From contig OX578153.1 of NCBI GenBank assembly GCA_951213105.1, forward strand, positions 55,738,020-55,802,019: DNA of 64,000 bases. Direction: 5' to 3'. The position numbers were made by a program, and so were the translations under genes. This DNA comes from Amaurobius ferox (Eukaryota > Arthropoda > Arachnida > Araneae > Amaurobiidae). Numbering within the stretch: position 1 is the stretch's first letter; every line of letters begins with the position of its first letter. Shown here one piece after another: positions 46,090 through 57,374 of this stretch. Below the pieces are notes generated by a model. That model saw only the letters and a list, made by a program, of their open reading frames with translations, was not told the DNA's origin and searched no databases.

Positions 46090-46850
46090 TCGATCTGAGG
46101 AGTTGCAGAATACTTTCAAAAACTCAATTGATTTTTAAATATGTTCGTAAACCTTTAGAAGGTGGAGAAGAGAATTAGATCCTGTCTTAAAACACTTATA
46201 TCCTTCAATTTTCAATCTGCGATCTCGGATTATTTTAAAGAATTAAATGTCTTTCAAAGAGAGCTGAGTAATCACAACTTTCAATATGCCGATAGGTTTT
46301 TTTTTTCCATAGATTTTTTAAAAGGCTGACAAACTCCATAAATCTTCGAAAAAGAAGCAAGAAGCCCCATTTCAAAAATACTCACACCTCAATTTCAGAG
46401 ATGTGATCAGCATTTTGTTTTTGGTTGAGGCTAAATGTTAAAACATTTAGCCTCAACTAAAAGTCTAGCTGCTCCAGTGTCGAAAATTTTAAAAAATGAT
46501 AATTTTTTGTTACAGAGATTTTTATTTCGGAATGATGAAGAAAGCGTCTTAAAAGTGCTAAATAGATAGCCCATCTAGAAAATATATCTTATAATACAAT
46601 TTTCGTGATATGAATTCCATTGTTTTTTCAAACTAAAGCTAAACATATTTCAAAGGATACCACATTGTAAAATTTAGAATCAGGCCTTTGTATTTCTTAT
46701 ACGAATTATTAAAGTATTTTTATTTTCTCATATAAATATGTAGGATAAGTATAGAGAAAGCACTGTTTTTACGAAAATATTCGAATTCGAGATTTCGATG
46801 CCGACATATAATTTAGAACATCCTGAATACTTTTAGACTATTTTTGGACG
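46090..46850. other. No recognisable gene
   Basis: AT-rich. One short inverted repeat: 'TGTTAAAACATTTAGCCTCA' at about 46,436 is preceded by 'TGAGGCTAAATGT', giving a perfect hairpin (TGAGGCTAAATGTT / AACATTTAGCCTCA). Confidence 0.5.
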
Positions 46851-46854
46851 GATG

Positions 46855-47110
46855 TCTGTCCGTCTGTCTGTCAGCCTTTCTTTCTGTACAGCTGTGGTCA
46901 TTTTTCTGTATAGCTGTGCTCCGATTTTGATGCAATTTTCACGTTGTATTTTCTACTCTGCAATGCTGCCACTGGACCTATTCACGCTAAGCTTCTGCCC
47001 ACACTTTGTTGCTTTACGACTTTGACGCCATCACAGCAGACGCAGAACTCGCTCATAAACTAATTGCTATAAAAACTTATTTATTTAGTGAGCGATAGTG
47101 GAAAATGCCC
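46855..47110. repeat. Dispersed repeat, copy of 44,768-44,960
   Basis: Starts in a GTCTGTCCGTCTGTCTGTC run and continues with the shared sequence listed for the other copy. It ends 'TTTAGTGAGCGATAGTG'. Confidence 0.55.
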
Positions 47111-47556
47111 GCTGGTGTTGTGTTTCCTCTAACGACTGTTACAAAACAATCAAAATACCGAATTTCAATTGTGTATCTTGAACAGATTTTGGATAACATT
47201 TTGAATATAAGGTCTGTTCGTCTTCACTCATCATTCGCGAGATTTCGAATAGTCATTAAAATATTTGAAAAATTTAAATTTCACAACATTTCCATTAACG
47301 ATTGCTACAGGATTCTCAGCATACTGAATATATGAACTAATTTTCCGTTGAATTTTGATTATAATGCCTCATTTATGTAAGAAAAACTGAAAAACTGATA
47401 CTTACGACATTTACTATATTTTGATCCGCAATTACAGTTATTTATAGTTCGATAAGAGAAAAATTTCTGTATTTTTTCATAAGAGTAGCAGTGGAATACT
47501 CAATATAACAACTATTAAGCTTCTTACTTTATCAGTAAACTTTAGAAACAAAAGTA

Positions 47557-48483
47557 AATGTTTGATGTGGACAGTACATGACTGTCCCTACAGGCAAAAA
47601 TCATTTTCTCTCTATTTCTTTTTTAATTCATTGATGTTTATGGCCGACAAAACACGCATACTTACTTGAAATTACACTGGATTTTAACTTTTAATTCAAT
47701 TTTTGCTTTCATTTGGTAACTGAACGTATTTTTAAAGGCGACGTAGCAAAAATGCGAAGAAAATTAAAATATCTCGAGAACGGCTAATCTTAGAGAAATG
47801 GGGTTGGTTTTATTTTTTTGATCCGCAAAATTTACGTATAAAGTAAGCATTTAATTGATACATTTGAGCATACGTAGACTTTTATTTTAGATTTTAATGA
47901 TGTTTGCGGATTATTTTACAAAATGAAGCTGGATCTGTTTCCCTGATTCTTACCAAAATCTAATCAGCACCAGGAAAACCTAAAAAAGTTATCTACAAAA
48001 TTTTGGGAGATTTAGCACATAATATTTTTAGCTTGAGTGGATACATTCGATTTTTGCTCGCAATTTCGCATAGAAAAGCAGATTGTGTATCAGGATAACC
48101 TACAAGTGACACTTATATACCAAATTTTGTGAAGCTTGGTACATGATAATTTTAGCTGGAGTTGATACATGCAATTCCCATAAAAAATCAGGTTCTTTTA
48201 TCTTGAATCGTACCAAAATCTAATCAGCACCACGTTCATCCACAAATGGTTTACCTACCAAATTTTATGAAATTTGGTCAATTTGTTTTTCAGTTAGAAT
48301 GAATACATACATTGCACAGACAGACACACACACGAACTCGCAAACGTACAAGCGTCACGTTAAAATAGATTTTTGGGGTTTTAGAGGTCCCAAAACATGT
48401 ATATCCATCGAAAACTCGAGTTGCGATTTTCGGTATGATTTAAATACTTTTGATATACATTACCACGTATTATAGGGAAAGTC
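47557..48483 (+). mobile_element. LINE 3' tail (family A)
   Basis: Starts 'TTTGATGTGGACAGTACATG' and ends 'TTACCACGTATTATAGGGAA'. Contains an internal duplication: the block 'CTAATCAGCACC ... CAAATTTT' occurs twice or more (about 47,960, 48,090 and 48,220). Confidence 0.7.
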
Positions 48484-48489
48484 AAAATT

Positions 48490-49260
48490 TCAAAGGAAAG
48501 CAAAATGTACTATCTTTGGCGTACCGATGCATAGAATTAGTTAGAGAATTAGAAACGCAATAGCAACTTGTCTCATTAATCGCAATAACGTCTTATCTCA
48601 TCACAATTTCCAGGCAGAAAATTAAAAATTCATCATTTTAGTCCTTTTAGTTCCTGATATACAGAAGGGAGGGGGTAGAAATTCATTCGTGTACAAGGTG
48701 TCCGTCAGATCCTTCAGCATAAAATTGATTTGAGTGTTAAATTTTAAAAAGAACTTACCTGTTGTTTTGCAGCGTACCTTAATTTATACAAAAATATCAA
48801 TAACTGATTAACAAAATGTCGAATTGGATTATAAATTATGATGGAAAGACTGTAAATAAATTTTTCATATCTAATTCATTTCATTCCCCTTCCCTAAATA
48901 AAAAATGAACGCCACTTCTAGAAAAATAATCAAATTATTTAGTAGGAATAATGAAGAATGTTTCCATGTCTGCGGGATAGCTGGGATGACCTGAATTTAT
49001 GAAATAAAAAAAGTTGTGTATTTTAATATGAAGTATAACAGATATTTATGTTCATTTGAAATATAGCAAAAATGATTTATATTCGCCTTACATTTGCTAG
49101 TGTTAATTCCATGTTTGTTTTCAATGTCAACTTTTGTTCTTGTATCTTTAAAAAAGTACTTTTCATGTCAATTTTTTTACTTTATTTCAAAGTATGCATT
49201 TCATATCGAATAATTTATTTAACTGTAAATAATATTCTATTGTGACAAGAAAATATATTC
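48490..49260. other. Upstream region of the IR gene
   Basis: AT-rich. A polypyrimidine tract and TTTACAG at 49,264-49,270 look like a splice acceptor, so an untranslated first exon may lie within or beyond this stretch; I cannot place it. Confidence 0.4.
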
Positions 49261-49291
49261 GTCTTTACAGGAAATATCAATTTTTTGAACT

Positions 49292-50485
49292 ATGAATGCC
49301 ACACAGAAGAAGGATTTGTTAAAATTTCCAAAGCATCTGAATATTCAAGTGAATTCCTTACTCGTTAAGAACTCATCATCCATATCTGGTGAAGTTTTTG
49401 AAAGCGAAGGGCTGGATAAAGAGTATTTGGATGTATTTTCAAAAACCCTTGGATTTACGTACAAGATGTTTGATAATAGATACTTGGCCAACGAAACGGT
49501 TGAATTCGACTTTTACATTGGGAATTTAAATCTCGACGAGGATACGTACTTTGGTGAATGGGCTATTTATCCGCATGGTACTACAGATATTACTTTTGTG
49601 ATTCAGAAACCAGGTTTCGTACAAGAAACTTTTGCATTCGTTAAACCTTTCTCTTGGGGTATGTGGCTGAGCATACTCTTCTTTGGCATTTTTGCTTCTG
49701 CTATCCATTATTTAATGTTTCGGAAACAGATTTCGTTATCCTCTGCGTGTTTCTACATATTTGGCACTTTGTTTGGAAAGCATCACAATTGGAACCCAAA
49801 GTCACTTGCCGAGAAAACGCTGATCTTGACGTGGACATTGGGTATCATGTTCATTTCCCTCAGTTACGGATCTGTCCTTTTGTCTTTCTTAACAGTTCCT
49901 GTTCGAGAGAAAGGAATAAAAGACATAAATGACTTGTATTACGCCGTTCGCAAAGGGTCAGTAAAGCTAGCGGCTTATGGTGATGAAAACTTAACAACAG
50001 TAATAAAACCTCAGGAAAGTAATGAAAAGTTGTATTTTATCGTTAAACAATTAGAGAAAGGAATTATATTACATACTAAGGAAGATTTACTTAAAGAAGT
50101 GAAAGGCAATATCGCTCTGATAACAGTACGAGACGTGATAGATTCACTTTTTGATGATAGATATGTAATCTGGGAAGATTCTCTTTACCCAATATTCTTC
50201 GCAATGTTTGACGACACATACGAGGGATTTTGCTGCACCGAGAAGGTAAACGAATTTGTTCATAGATCTTGGTCAGCTGCGTTGTACCAGAAAATTGCAG
50301 CTGATATATCCTTCAAGAATGCTTTGAAATACAAACTGTTAAATGAACACACGATTGACGATGACTCTATGAGACCTTTGAATCTTTCAGACTTTGCCGG
50401 AGCGTTATATTTTCTTATAGCGGGACATCTTATTGGATTTATATGCTTAATTTGTGAAATACGTGTTTCGCGTGTTTCTGCCTGA
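49292..50485 (+). CDS. Ionotropic receptor (IR), intact
   Basis: A 397-residue variant ionotropic glutamate receptor with no amino-terminal domain. S1 ligand-binding lobe, residues about 15-118 (GLDKEYLDVFSKTLGFTYK; GTTDITFVIQKPGFV). Where iGluRs have the glutamate-binding Arg after the TIT motif this has Gln-Lys, so glutamate binding is not expected. M1 about 122-143, pore loop about 150-166 (YIFGTLFGKHH), M3 about 178-203 (SYGSVLLSFLTVP, the SYTANLAAF-equivalent), S2 about 204-365, M4 about 368-390. It may form a cation channel, probably with co-receptors, in sensory neurons; ligand unknown. The ATG follows a stop in the same frame (TGA, two codons upstream), and a splice acceptor lies at 49,269-49,270, so the start is well bounded unless exon 1 splices in frame elsewhere. 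A paralogous pseudogene lies at 6.8-7.9 kb. Confidence 0.88.
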   Translation: MNATQKKDLLKFPKHLNIQVNSLLVKNSSSISGEVFESEGLDKEYLDVFSKTLGFTYKMFDNRYLANETVEFDFYIGNLNLDEDTYFGEWAIYPHGTTDITFVIQKPGFVQETFAFVKPFSWGMWLSILFFGIFASAIHYLMFRKQISLSSACFYIFGTLFGKHHNWNPKSLAEKTLILTWTLGIMFISLSYGSVLLSFLTVPVREKGIKDINDLYYAVRKGSVKLAAYGDENLTTVIKPQESNEKLYFIVKQLEKGIILHTKEDLLKEVKGNIALITVRDVIDSLFDDRYVIWEDSLYPIFFAMFDDTYEGFCCTEKVNEFVHRSWSAALYQKIAADISFKNALKYKLLNEHTIDDDSMRPLNLSDFAGALYFLIAGHLIGFICLICEIRVSRVSA

Positions 50486-50865
50486 ATGAATAGTGATATT
50501 ATATCCTGCTCATTTATGCGGATAAAATCATATTTAGACATATTATGAATCACCGAAAAAATGCTATAAGATGCGCAATTATCAAAATTGTGTCCTTTGT
50601 TTTGAATTTTGTCTGAAACCTGTTATTAATGTCTATAAAAAGATAAGACGGGGTTTGCTAATAAGAAAACTGTAGGCTAAAATATAAAATATTTTAAACT
50701 ATTCATACTTGGCATGGAGACTTATTGTAGTTAGATAAATAATTAAATTTGCACTGAATGAAAACATAACTCTAGAAAACTATTTAACAGTTAACTACCG
50801 ATTTTATCAAAAATACGTCTTCTAGAAGATTTTTGAAATTTATCTGTGAATCCATAAGCCGAGGT
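50486..50865. other. IR 3' flank
   Basis: AT-rich. The first roughly 190 bp resembles the flank downstream of the IR pseudogene at 6,600-6,800 (shared words 'ATTTATGCG/ATGAGCAGGA' and 'CACCGAAAAAATGCTATA'), which implies that the gene duplication included its 3' flank. Confidence 0.5.
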
Positions 50866-50869
50866 TTTA

Positions 50870-51390
50870 TATTTTTTGTAGGAAGCTTTTTCCTGATCTT
50901 TTTTGGTTTTATCCTCATTTTAGAGGTTTTTTACAAATATCTGAAAATCTATTCAATTTTTCGAAAATTCGAAATTTCGAATCGATAGCTATGTTAAAAA
51001 AACTTACGATCTTCTGGGCCAAGTTGGGGGTACAGACGGTTTATTACAAATATTTTAAAATCAATTAAATATTTTAAATTTTTTTAAGTTTCGTGTTACT
51101 TTCCTGATCAACAAAAGCGTTCAAAGAAAGGCGACATTTTGGACCAAGTAGAGGACTTCCTGCGAAGCCGGACATTCATTTATACCCTCATTTTGGAGGT
51201 TTTATACAAATATTTGAAAAACTATTCATTATCTTTTTTAATGTTTCGGACTATTCTCCGGATCAATAGCTACGTATAAAGAACAAAACCGCAAACTTCT
51301 GGGCTATGTAGGGGCTTTGGACGAAGCCGACGTACATTTTTACTCTGAAAATGGCACCAAAAGAGCGATTTTTTACAAATACTTAAAATA
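50870..51390. repeat. Degenerate tandem repeat, roughly 190-bp unit
   Basis: About three copies of 'CTGGGCYAAGTAGGGG ... ACCCTCATTTTGGAGGTTTT ... ACAAATATTTGAAAA-CTATTCA ... GATCAATAGCTACGT'. Confidence 0.65.
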
Positions 51391-51735
51391 CTAGGGGCTC
51401 TGCTTCCTGTTCGCCACCGCTTAGCTTCATATGCACTTTCATGGCCATTGGGGACCTTCCTTGATGTTAACTAACTACCCCTGAAGCTCGATTTGGGAGT
51501 TCTTTCAACCCGGGAAGCGCATACAACTTCTTACGTGACCTATACTCGCTGACGCCCCTAAACTCCGGGGTTCCGCGCTTTGTTCGCTGCCGATCATTAA
51601 TAGCTGGAGCTCGTGGAAAGCGTAATACACCCGTTGAGCGGTGGCGAATCATGGGAAAGTGGGGCCCCCGGCGATCTTTTCCAAAGAGCCCCCAACCCCC
51701 CCCCCCCCCAAAAAAAAAGCCCCAAAATTGAGCAC
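51391..51735. other. GC-richer island ending in a poly-C run
   Basis: Stands out from the AT-rich surroundings. No coding homology. 51,690-51,720 is a C run followed by an A run. Confidence 0.5.
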
Positions 51736-52365
51736 GTTGAATCTTGCTCTATACAAATCTTGCAAAGCTTTTTTTTTTATCCAATTAACATACTTGAAAT
51801 ATTTGCACCCAAAAGTTTGAACAGAAATTAAATTAAAATGAGAATAGTAATATTTTATGAAAATATGATACAAGGTTTTAAATATTATACATTTTTATTT
51901 GTTAAACTGTGCGGTAAATATTGATATTACAGCACAATGAACTAAAACTTCTTGGGGTAATTTAAATTGGACGTTTTCTGGCTTTTATTGCACCAAAAGT
52001 ATTGCACCAAAAAAATTGGGGGACATCATTCTCGTGGATCTAGCTCGTTTCATTCATGAGAAAAGATACTTCAAGTAATACTTTTGTATTTGAACCCCAA
52101 TAGTCATTTATCTGCTATAAGAATAACTTATTTCTCCGTCAGTAAAGCTTGGCGAGATTTTGGCAACGAATTTGGCGGAATGTCGCCAACTTGGCGACTT
52201 TTTGAAATGTTGCCAAATTAACGAAAATCTCGCCAAATGGATAAAAATGACGCTAAATCAATGAAAATGACGACTATTTGTCGAAAATTCAATATCTTGG
52301 AAAGAATATTAGTATCTACTATAAGAAAAACCTATTTTTTTACTGTAAAAGTAGTAAATTCATTA

Positions 52366-53650
52366 CATTATATAAGGAAAGTCATGTGTTGGCCACATCA
52401 GGTTTTTAAAACAGGCAGGAGTCAAGTTAAATATATCAATATCAGTACAATAGGTATTATATAGATCAATAAATTTATAGATAGAATAGCATTTCATGTA
52501 ATTGTGTTTAACATTGGTATTATGAAACAAAGTTTCTTTCCTAGTATTATTAACAAGTATATGAAATTCTAGGGAAGAAGGTAGAGTGGGGCAATCAATA
52601 GTATTATTTAAAACTTTATAATAAAACAAGAGACAGGACCATTTTCTTCTTTTCTCAAGAGACATTAAATTATATTTTTGTCTGAGATCACTCGTATGCA
52701 TATCATAAGGATAATAGCCAGTCAATCTGCAATCCATAGTACGTAAAAGTTTATTTTGCACGACTTCTATTCGTTGAGAATGCAGACTGTAAACAGGGTC
52801 CCAGATCATTGCAAAATATTCCAAAATTGGTTTAACAAGGGTATTATAAATGCAAATAATAGTATCAGATCTGCCAAAAACACGAGATCGTCTTAAGGTG
52901 AAAGCAAGTCTTTTTAGACACTTTTAATAGCATGATCGATGTGTCTCTGAAAGTTAAAGTACCATCGAAAGTGACACCCAAATCAATAATATGAGTACAT
53001 CGAGATAGAGGTCAAATTATTTAAAATGTAATTGTAATTGTGAATATTACGGATCCTAGCCATGCTCATAACATAGAATTTAGAAGCATTTAAATGGAGT
53101 TTATTTAAAACAGACCAGTTTGATCTCTGAGGAACACCAGAGGAACTACTGTATAGGCTAGAGTTTACACCAAGGTACTTCATAGAATACAGTCTACCTA
53201 TAATATAAGAACACAACCAAGTCGACAAGTCAACACTAAATCCACTAGTAACCAGTTTACGGGTTAATAACCCCAGATTGATGTGATCAAATGCCTTACT
53301 AAAATCAGTATAAATAACATCCAGTTGTTCTTGGTATCAATAGCATCAATAATATCACTGGTAAAACAATTTAAATTAGTTAATGTTGACGCATTGGCAT
53401 AAAGCCATGCTGGTACTGAGATATCCATTGCTTAATTTGGGAAAAGATCCTTTCATGCATAGCACATTCAAAAATCTTAGAAAAGGGGACAGAATAGTAA
53501 TAGACCTGTAGTTTGAAATATCATGCTTGTTCTTTTTATGCACCGGAGAAACTTGAACATATTTCCAGACATTGGGGAAAGTCATAGTTTTAATCGAAAG
53601 ATTAAACAAGATGAGTAAGGGGTAAGTTAGGGAGTCAGCACAACCTTTAA
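52366..53650 (-). pseudogene. LINE ORF2 reverse transcriptase and C-terminus, catalytic box deleted
   Basis: In successive frames: PNVWKYVQVSPVHKK and NYRSITILSPF (RT motifs 1-2), YTDFSKAFDH (motif A, 53,300-53,330 region), WLCSYIIGRLYSMKYLGVNS and SSSGVPQRS (motif B), then directly NWSVLNKLHLNASKF. The expected segment between GVPQGS and WSxxNxLxLN, which holds the catalytic YADD, is missing, a deletion of about 70 codons at about 53,130. The C-terminal part (52,366-52,824) is a single open frame ending THDFPYIM, the conserved word seen at the start of the dispersed LINE tails. Confidence 0.75.
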
Positions 53651-54649
53651 TAATGAAACAGGGAAAATCATCACAACTTATACTCTGGCTGAATTTTAAC
53701 TTCTTTGGGGATTTGGAAACATCATTTTCAGAAATATATTTAACATTAATTAAGTTAATGTTATTTTGAGTTTACAATGCTTTGTCAGCAGTTCAAAATT
53801 AATAGGTTGGCTACTCTGGATATAAACAGATTCTAAGAAATCAGCGAAGCAGTTAGCAATATCATTATCAGTAGTTTAATCTGTGTTATTATTAACTCAT
53901 AGATGAGATCCTCGACTACCATGTGACTCAACTTTACAAAAACTCCAGAGAGTCCTAGGGTTCTTGTTGAGTTCTAGTACCATGATAGTAACATGAACAG
54001 CAAAATCATTTTTGATTCCATTCTTCACCACTTTGCGTAGTCTATGAAATTCCTGAAGATCACTTTTATCACCTCCCCTAATAGATTTATTACGATACTT
54101 TTTTTAACTTTATATTATGGATAGTGTAGAAGAGTACCACGATTTATATTTACGCTCAGTAGGAATATATTTAGGTATACATAATTCAAAAATCGCATAG
54201 ACTCAATCATAAAAACTCGATACAACATAGTTTACATTAGCATATATATTTAAAAAGTTCCAGTCAGTATTATAGAAGTAATCATATAGCATTGGATAAT
54301 TGGCTTTTCTGAAGTTATATTTCATATTTTTATTAATTGGATGGTTTCTGCTCAACCTTTTAATCAGGATAGATCCCTCTAGAGCAGGATGGTAAGGGTC
54401 ATCTTTCACGAATCCGGGGGTAGAGTATTCAATAATGATCTGTTTATAGTTGGTCAGGATGAGATCAAGAATTTTACCATATTTATTACAAATAGTGTTT
54501 ATCTGAGCAAAATTTAGGAACTGCATAAAGTTAGACATGGCCTGACTTGAGAGTGGCCCGATATGGTACTAATATGGGAGTGATTGAAATTTACAGCTGG
54601 AAGATTAAAATCTCAATATAAATACATGATTGGGTGAAGTACAACATTA

Positions 54650-54960
54650 TTTTTCAGCGCTTTTAAAGAAACTTTCATACTTATCAACAGTAGTATTAGT
54701 CACACAGTAAATGATACCAATATAAAATTTGCAGGTAAATGACGCACTGACGCGAATCCATAAGCATTCGTTTTCAAATGATGCATCAGTTAGTTCAATG
54801 GAATCAAAAACTTTTTTTATGGCAATACGTACACCTCTGCCTCGATATAGCCCAGTAACAAACGGATCTCTATCGCACCTAAAAACATTACATTTATCAC
54901 CGGAAATTTCATAACTACCAATGTCACCATTTAACCATGTTTCAGTTAGGCAAAAGTAGT
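54650..54960 (-). pseudogene. LINE ORF2 endonuclease segment
   Basis: Minus-strand frame reads YFCLTETWLN (catalytic Glu of the LTETWL motif), then RGRGVRIAIKK (usual RGGGVAI), ECLWIRV and FYIGIIYCVTNT (the usual GxxYRP, decayed). The catalytic His end is not present. Confidence 0.75.
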
Positions 54961-54984
54961 TATAAATTGGGGGTTCACCGGCGG

Positions 54985-55245
54985 ATCGGGGAGGTGGTGC
55001 CCTGTGGTGCCAGAGGAGGCCCTCTTTGGGAGGAGGGTCCCTCTTTGAGTGGATCCTCTTTGGGAGGATGCCTCTTTGGAGTGGACCCTCCTTGGAGGGT
55101 CTTGAGACCCCCAGGAGGATTCCCCCCTCCCCTCTTTTGGAAGTTTGGTGAGGTGGTGCAGCACCGGATGCCTCTCTTGGGAGGATGCCTCTTTCGGAAG
55201 AGGGCAATTGCGAAAGAGGCCTGATGACTCATACGGAGTGAGTTT
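54985..55245. repeat. GC-rich degenerate minisatellite
   Basis: The 15-18-bp word CTCTTTGGGAGGATGC and variants (CTCTTTGGAGTGGACC, CTCTCTTGGGAGGATG) recur about eight times. The words are self-complementary in part (CCTCTTTGGGAGG, CCTCCTTGGAGG), so the strand can form repeated hairpins. Both strands are open in several frames as a result, which creates long but meaningless Pro/Gly/Arg-rich frames. Confidence 0.75.
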
Positions 55246-55254
55246 CACTCCGAG

Positions 55255-55430
55255 TCTTGAGAGGGAATGTCACAATCGCTGACTGACCCTTGACCTGAGG
55301 AAGTGGTTTCAAGGGATTTCGCAATCACACAATCTGGAAATGACGTGTCGGAGCTGGATTCGAACTTGGGCCCAACTGATTAGAAGCCGCGCGTCTTACC
55401 ATCGTGCCAAAGCACCCGTGCTTTATAAGA
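55255..55430 (-). mobile_element. Possible third SINE family (tRNA-headed)
   Basis: On the minus strand a tRNA-like head: GCACGATGGTAAGACGCGCGG (A-box-like) and AAGTTCGAATCC (B-box) near 55,365-55,425, followed by a body unlike families 1 and 2. No tail or target duplication found. Confidence 0.45.
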
Positions 55431-55596
55431 AGTTATCTTCGAAGTGTACCTAATCAGTGGAAGCTAGATTATTTTTCAAAGTTCATTCGAATCGCTCGGT
55501 GAATAGCGATGCACTTTATAAAGGGTGCGTTTTAAAACAGAATGCTACGGAGTGAATATAAAATTGCGTATTATAACATTATGATTTTTTTTTTAA

Positions 55597-56700
55597 ACAA
55601 ATGTATACACAAACTTTAAAAACACGAATGTAATAATTAGCTAAAATTGTATTCAGTGGATTTTTTTTTTAAATAAATCTAACTATCAATACGATTTTTA
55701 TAATAATAACGAAATAATTTCGAATGTTTAAAAACAAATTGATTACGGAGTTCCAATGAACACACAAATTGTGTTCAGTGAATACCATTCGACCATTCTG
55801 AGTGTTGTGTATCTAAAAACAAATGTATACACAAACTTTAAAAACACGAATGTAATAATTAGCTAAAATTGTATTCAGTGGATTTTTTTTTTTTTTTAAA
55901 TAAATCTAACTATCAATACGATTTTTATAATAATAACGAAATGATTTCGAATGTTTAAAAACAAATTGATTACGGATGAACACACAAATTGTGTTCAATG
56001 AATACGATTCGACCATTTTAAGTGTTGTGTATCTAAAAACAAATGTATACACAAACTTTAAAAACATGAATGTAATACATAGCTGAAATTATGTTTTGTG
56101 AACAGGATTCGACCATTCTAAGTGTGTGTGTGATTTTTGAAAAATAAATCTAAAAGTATATAAAAATAATAATGAAAATTAGAACTCACAGAACGACCTC
56201 TTCACTACCCGCTGGGCAAACTCCAAATGAGTGAGACACTCTCATTACGCTATTAAAAATTAGGTCTTATCATCACCAGTATAAGGTGTTGCCACCTATT
56301 TTTTCTAATAATATATTTTTAATAGTTGGATACTTCAACGGTCTGATTTACTACACGTAATCTAAAACACATCACTTTAATGATATTGTGCATCGAATAT
56401 GATTTGACCCTTTTCACATTGTAATTTTTACTACCATTATAGAACTTAGAAGTGAGTGTACATTATTTTTCCCTGACACAAACACTTTTAAAATCTATTG
56501 CAAGTTTGACTTAAAACCTTTTTTAAAAATAAATCTAACAACGTATATGACTATTATAATAACGAAATGATTTCAAATGTTTAAAAATATAATAGATTAT
56601 GGATTTCCAATGAACACACAAAAATTGTGTTCAGTGGACACACAAATTGTGTTACACGAATAGCATTCAACCCTTTGTGTGTTGTGTATCTAAAAATTAA
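55597..56700. repeat. Tandem array, roughly 220-bp unit
   Basis: Copies begin 'ACAAATGTATACACAAACTT' at about 55,597, 55,817 and 56,038, with a diverged fourth at 56,515-56,700. Each unit holds GAACACACAAATTGTGTTC, a perfect 7-bp hairpin (GAACACA / TGTGTTC). The stretch from 56,160 to 56,515 is unrelated AT-rich sequence. Confidence 0.75.
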
Positions 56701-56993
56701 TGTATTACTACATTGTACTTAGGCATTTTCAAAAATGGTGCGACAAGCTACTCACAATCTGAAAAGAAAGTTTCCACTAGAAAATACATCTTATTTCGAA
56801 CTGTTACATATATACTAATATTTAATCACTAATATTTAATTAACTGCATTAAATAATACACATAATTAGTTAAAATTGCAATGACGACCCAAAGATTGAG
56901 AATATATGTAAATAAAACACATCAGAGAAGTAGATATGAATTATGTTCGAAAATAAAACTATTCAAATTCTAGCAGCCCATCGAATGTTCCAG

Positions 56994-57105
56994 CTTATCG
57001 GAAATCATGTGCTTTTGACTTTTCGGAGGACGCTGTTTGTTTAGCACAAAGCAAAGGTCCCCTCGGAAAAGGGTATAAAATGCGGTCCTTATCGAGCTAT
57101 GGTCA
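56994..57105 (+). promoter_or_regulatory. TATA promoter of the micro-exon transcript
   Basis: TATAAAA at 57,074-57,080 and an initiator TCAACT (A at 57,105), 31 bp apart, the normal spacing. Upstream and around it lie CTTATCG (56,994-57,000 and 57,088-57,094) and TCATGTG (57,005-57,011), the same two words that make up the intergenic array at 59,641-59,987. Confidence 0.7.
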
Positions 57106-57169
57106 ACTGCTCTTTTTTCAGCCAGTGCTTTTGCTTTTTGAATTAAATACGATAACGAGATTATTTACG

Positions 57170-57374
57170 ATGTCTTCCTCCCGTGCATTTGAAGTAAGTA
57201 AAATTTTGATTTTCATTATTTTATGATTTATTATATATGACTTAACGATTAGCACTTGAATTTTATATTAATTATTTTTTTTTTATGGATTTTCAGTTCG
57301 ACTTCGGCATCCCAGTTGAGGAGATGGATTTAATTTGTGCAAACAATCCCACGACCAAAGACGATATAAATCAG
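57170..57374 (+). CDS. Two coding micro-exons, probable alternative 5' exons
   Basis: Exon 1 is 57,170-57,193 (ATG, eight codons), followed by a GTAAGT donor. Exon 2 is 57,297-57,374 (26 codons, FDFGIPVEEMDLICANN...), after a polypyrimidine-TTTTCAG acceptor and before a CAG|GTGAGT donor. Both introns are phase 0. Together they give 34 residues, acidic, without recognised domain. The next local acceptor (about 57,674, after a T run) would add an immediate TGA, giving a 34-residue peptide. Alternatively exon 2 splices to the phase-0 acceptors at 60,303 or 60,673 and supplies another N-terminus for the zinc-finger polymerase, with the AlkB-PC4 gene nested in the intron. Exons are clearly less AT-rich than introns. 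Confidence 0.55.

Larger units (their letters stand above)
51990..54975 (-). mobile_element. Degenerate non-LTR retrotransposon (Jockey/CR1-like)
   Basis: A minus-strand LINE with, 5' to 3', an APE-type endonuclease, linker, reverse transcriptase and C-terminal region, then a 3' UTR with the GGCGAC-word repeats (52,130-52,290). The 5' end is cut at about 54,975 against a GC-rich minisatellite, so the ORF1 region and the start of ORF2 are missing. Confidence 0.8.

Noticed and set aside
54647..55248. Long Pro/Gly/Arg-rich frames on both strands
   Set aside because: Produced by the GC-rich minisatellite, which is open in several frames; only the 54,650-54,960 minus-strand part is real (LINE endonuclease).
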